39,926 bases of DNA, taken from assembly GCF_029868625.1 (NCBI RefSeq), contig NZ_JARWOJ010000167.1, positions 1 through 39,926 on the forward strand, in the 5' to 3' direction. This document shows positions 37,335-39,926 of this stretch, in pieces (position 1 is the first letter of the stretch; each line of letters opens with the position of its first letter). The DNA is from Nocardia neocaledoniensis (lineage in GTDB: Bacteria; Actinomycetota; Actinomycetes; Mycobacteriales; Mycobacteriaceae). Below the pieces are notes generated by a model. That model made no database searches. It was given only the letters and a program-made list of their open reading frames with translations, and was not told the origin of the DNA. Both the position numbers and the translations under genes were made by a program.

Positions 37335-39899
37335 TCAGTCGCGCGGCTTCTCGCGCAGCTCGTAGGCCTCGATGATGTCGCCGTCCTTGATGTCGTTGTA
37401 GGTCACGGTCATACCGCACTCGTAACCTTCGCGCACCTCGGTGGCGTCGTCCTTCTCCCGCTTGAGCGAGGAGATGGTCATCGTCTCGGCGATCACCCGG
37501 CCGTCGCGGATCAGGCGCGCCTTGGCGTTGCGCTTGACCGAACCCGACAGGACCATGCAACCGGCGATGTTGCCGACCTTCGACGAACGGAAGATCGCGC
37601 GGATCTCCGCCCGGCCCAGCTCGACCTCTTCGTAGATCGGCTTGAGCATGCCCTTGAGGGCCTTCTCGATCTCGTCGATGGCCTGGTAGATCACCGAGTA
37701 GTACCGGATGTCGACGCCCTCGCGGTTGGCCAGCTCGGTGGCCTTGCCCTCCGCACGGACGTTGAAGCCGATGATGATCGCGTTCGAGGCCGACGCCAGG
37801 TTGACGTTGGTCTCGGTGACGCCACCGACACCGCGGTCGATGACGCGCAGACGCACCTCGTCGTCGATCTCGATGCCGAGCAGGGCCTCTTCGAGGGCCT
37901 CGACCGTACCGGAGTTGTCGCCCTTGAGAATCAGGTTGAGCTCCGAAGTCTCCTTCAGGGCGGCATCCAGATCTTCCAGGCTGATCCGCTTGCGGCTGCG
38001 CGCGGCCAGTGCGTTGCGCTTGCGCGCATTGCGGCGGTCGGCGATCTGGCGAGCGATCCGGTCCTCGTCGACGACGAGCAGGTTGTCACCGGCGCCGGGC
38101 ACCGAGGTGAAACCGACGACCTGGACGGGCCGCGACGGCAGGGCCGCCTCGACGTCGTCGCCGTGCTCGTCGACCATGCGGCGCACGCGACCGTAGGCGT
38201 CGCCCGCCACGATCGAGTCGCCGACGCGCAGCGTGCCGCGCTGGATGAGCACGGTGGCCACGGGGCCACGGCCGCGGTCGAGGTGCGCCTCGATGGCAAC
38301 ACCCTGGGCGTCCATGTCCGGGTTGGCCCGCAGGTCGAGCGAGGCGTCGGCGGTCAGCAGGACCGCTTCCAGCAGCGCGTCGATGTTGGTGCCCTGCTTG
38401 GCGGAGATGTCGACGAACATGGTGTCGCCGCCGTACTCCTCGGTCACCAGGCCGTACTCGGTCAGCTGCTGCCGGATCTTGTCCGGGTTCGCGCCTTCCT
38501 TGTCGATCTTGTTGACCGCCACCACGATCGGCACGTCGGCCGCCTGGGCGTGGTTGATCGCTTCCACCGTCTGCGGCATGACGCCGTCGTCGGCCGCGAC
38601 CACGAGGATCGCGATGTCGGTGGCCTTCGCGCCACGGGCACGCATGGCGGTGAACGCCTCGTGACCCGGGGTGTCGATGAAGGTGATCAGGCGCTCGTCG
38701 CCGTTGAGATCGGTCAGCACCTGGTAGGCACCGATGTGCTGGGTGATGCCACCGGCCTCGCCCTCACGGACGTTGGCCTTACGGATCGTGTCCAGCAGTC
38801 GGGTCTTACCGTGGTCGACGTGACCCATGACGGTCACCACCGGCGGACGCTGCTCGAGGTCGTCCTCGCCGCCGGCGTCCTCGCCGTAGGTGAGGTCGAA
38901 CGATTCCAGCAGCTCGCGGTCCTCGTCCTCGGGGCTGACGACGTGCACGACGTAGTTCATCTCGCTGCCGAGCAGCTCGAGGGTCTCGTCGTTCACCGAC
39001 TGGGTCGCGGTGACCATCTCGCCGAGGTTGAACAGCGCCTGCACAAGAGCGGCCGGGTTCGCGTCGATCTTCTCGGCGAAGTCCGACAGCGACGCGCCGC
39101 GGGCGAGCCGGATGATCTCGCCGTTGCCGCGGGGCAGCCGCACGCCACCGACGGCGGGCGCCTGCATGTTCTCGTATTCGGCGCGCTTCGCCCGCTTCGA
39201 CTTACGGCCACGACGCGGAGCGCCACCGGGACGACCGAACGCACCGGCCGCGCCACCACGGCCACCGGGACCACCCGGACGACCGCCGCCGCCACCGGGA
39301 CGACCACGGAAACCACCGGCCGCGGGCGCACCGGCACCCTGACCGGCACCGGGAGCACCGCCACCGCCACCGCGGTAGCCGCCACCGCCGCCGCCACCGG
39401 GACGACCGGCACCACCGGGCGCACCGCCCGGACGACCCGGACGGCCACCGGCCGCCGGACCCGGACGCGCGGAGCGCTGGGGCATGGCACCGGGGTTCGG
39501 CCGCGGGGGCATCGAACCCGGGGTGGGACGCGGACCACCGGGACGCGGGGCACCGCCCTGCGCGGCGGCCGGACGCGGGCCACCCTGGCCCTGACCGGGG
39601 CGGGGACCGCCCTGACCGGGGGTGGGACGGGGACCGCCCTGGCCGGGAGCCGGGCGGGGACCGCCCTGACCCGGCGTCGGACGCGGGCCGCCCTGCGGGG
39701 CCGGACGCGGCGCGGGACGCTCACGATCGGGCGCGGAGCTGAACGGGTTGTTGCCGACACGCGGAGTCTTCGGGCCCGGCTTGGGACCGGGACCGGCGGG
39801 ACGCGGCGCCTGGGCGCCGGGCGCCGGCTGACCCGGACGCGGCTGACCCGGGCGCGGGGCGCCCGGGGCCGGGCGCCGGCCCGGGGTGGCCGGCCAGTG
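37335..39899 (-). CDS. infB: Translation initiation factor IF-2, N-terminally truncated
   Basis: A GTPase that brings initiator tRNA to the 30S subunit. The ~854 codons present end at the natural stop; the N-terminus is cut by the contig edge, and the frame is closed by a TGA at 39900-39902 inside suspect sequence. From the N side: [16 protein letters not shown], a Gly/Pro/Arg/Gln low-complexity region, the IF2-N domain ([19 protein letters not shown]), the G domain (GHVDHGKT near 38807-38833, [16 protein letters not shown]), and domains II-IV ending ELREKPRD. The ATG at 39512 is internal, because homologous sequence continues upstream. The gene order infB, DUF503, rbfA is conserved in actinobacteria. 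Confidence 0.97.
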   Translation of the reverse strand, partial: HWPATPGRRPAPGAPRPGQPRPGQPAPGAQAPRPAGPGPKPGPKTPRVGNNPFSSAPDRERPAPRPAPQGGPRPTPGQGGPRPAPGQGGPRPTPGQGGPRPGQGQGGPRPAAAQGGAPRPGGPRPTPGSMPPRPNPGAMPQRSARPGPAAGGRPGRPGGAPGGAGRPGGGGGGGYRGGGGGAPGAGQGAGAPAAGGFRGRPGGGGGRPGGPGGRGGAAGAFGRPGGAPRRGRKSKRAKRAEYENMQAPAVGGVRLPRGNGEIIRLARGASLSDFAEKIDANPAALVQALFNLGEMVTATQSVNDETLELLGSEMNYVVHVVSPEDEDRELLESFDLTYGEDAGGEDDLEQRPPVVTVMGHVDHGKTRLLDTIRKANVREGEAGGITQHIGAYQVLTDLNGDERLITFIDTPGHEAFTAMRARGAKATDIAILVVAADDGVMPQTVEAINHAQAADVPIVVAVNKIDKEGANPDKIRQQLTEYGLVTEEYGGDTMFVDISAKQGTNIDALLEAVLLTADASLDLRANPDMDAQGVAIEAHLDRGRGPVATVLIQRGTLRVGDSIVAGDAYGRVRRMVDEHGDDVEAALPSRPVQVVGFTSVPGAGDNLLVVDEDRIARQIADRRNARKRNALAARSRKRISLEDLDAALKETSELNLILKGDNSGTVEALEEALLGIEIDDEVRLRVIDRGVGGVTETNVNLASASNAIIIGFNVRAEGKATELANREGVDIRYYSVIYQAIDEIEKALKGMLKPIYEEVELGRAEIRAIFRSSKVGNIAGCMVLSGSVKRNAKARLIRDGRVIAETMTISSLKREKDDATEVREGYECGMTVTYNDIKDGDIIEAYELREKPRD
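39530..39710 (-). repeat. 27-bp (9-residue) tandem repeat in the infB 5' region
   Basis: On the coding strand QGGPRPTPG and variants ([27 protein letters not shown]) repeat about five or six times with a 9-residue period. This fits the intrinsically disordered N-terminus of actinobacterial IF-2. Confidence 0.85.
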
Positions 39900-39926
39900 T
39901 CATATAAACAAAAACCCGCCCCCCAG
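39900..39926. other. Suspect terminal sequence
   Basis: The final 27 bases switch abruptly to an A-rich then C-rich string and put a stop in the infB frame. This is probably a low-quality contig end, like the other edge. Confidence 0.7.

Overview
The window is a roughly 70% G+C actinobacterial contig. Gene content and order point to the order Mycobacteriales (Corynebacteriales), most likely Nocardia or a close relative. The housekeeping half keeps neighbour pairs familiar from Mycobacterium: rpsO next to pnp, ribF divergent from an mntR/sirR regulator, a calcineurin-like phosphatase followed by pptT and truB, and infB, a DUF503 gene, rbfA and nrnA in a row. The genus is an inference from sequence resemblance, not from a search.

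Region 1 (about 165-20542, minus strand) is one giant nonribosomal peptide synthetase gene whose 3' end is lost at the contig edge. It reads A-T, then five C-A-T modules, then part of a seventh condensation domain. All visible catalytic motifs are intact. My reading of the adenylation pockets gives Ser for modules 1 and 5, a Gln-like code for module 3, and no confident match for modules 2, 4 and 6. At least eight hydrophilic, low-complexity insertions interrupt the C and A domains at three recurring places. Positions 1-164 and the last ~27 bases look like sequencing or assembly artefact.

Region 2 (20543-25171, minus) starts with a ~600 bp intergenic region holding several inverted repeats, followed by pnp, rpsO and ribF. 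A strong hairpin lies after pnp and another after rpsO. Region 3 (25259-33471) has a plus-strand manganese-type DtxR regulator, a lipoprotein, a four-EF-hand calmodulin-like protein, truB overlapping pptT by one base, a metallophosphoesterase, an ArsR regulator divergent from a frameshifted antibiotic-biosynthesis-type monooxygenase gene with two matching operators between them, a secreted lipase-like hydrolase and a MATE exporter.

Region 4 (33923-39899) has a plus-strand MFS transporter, then on the minus strand nrnA, rbfA, a DUF503 gene that appears to start at CTG, and infB, cut off at its repeat-rich N-terminal end by the contig edge.

Functional links: PptT is the natural enzyme to load phosphopantetheine onto the synthetase's carrier domains. 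InfB, RbfA, NrnA, TruB, RpsO and Pnp serve translation initiation, 30S maturation, tRNA modification and RNA decay. No mobile element, CRISPR array, rRNA or tRNA was recognised.
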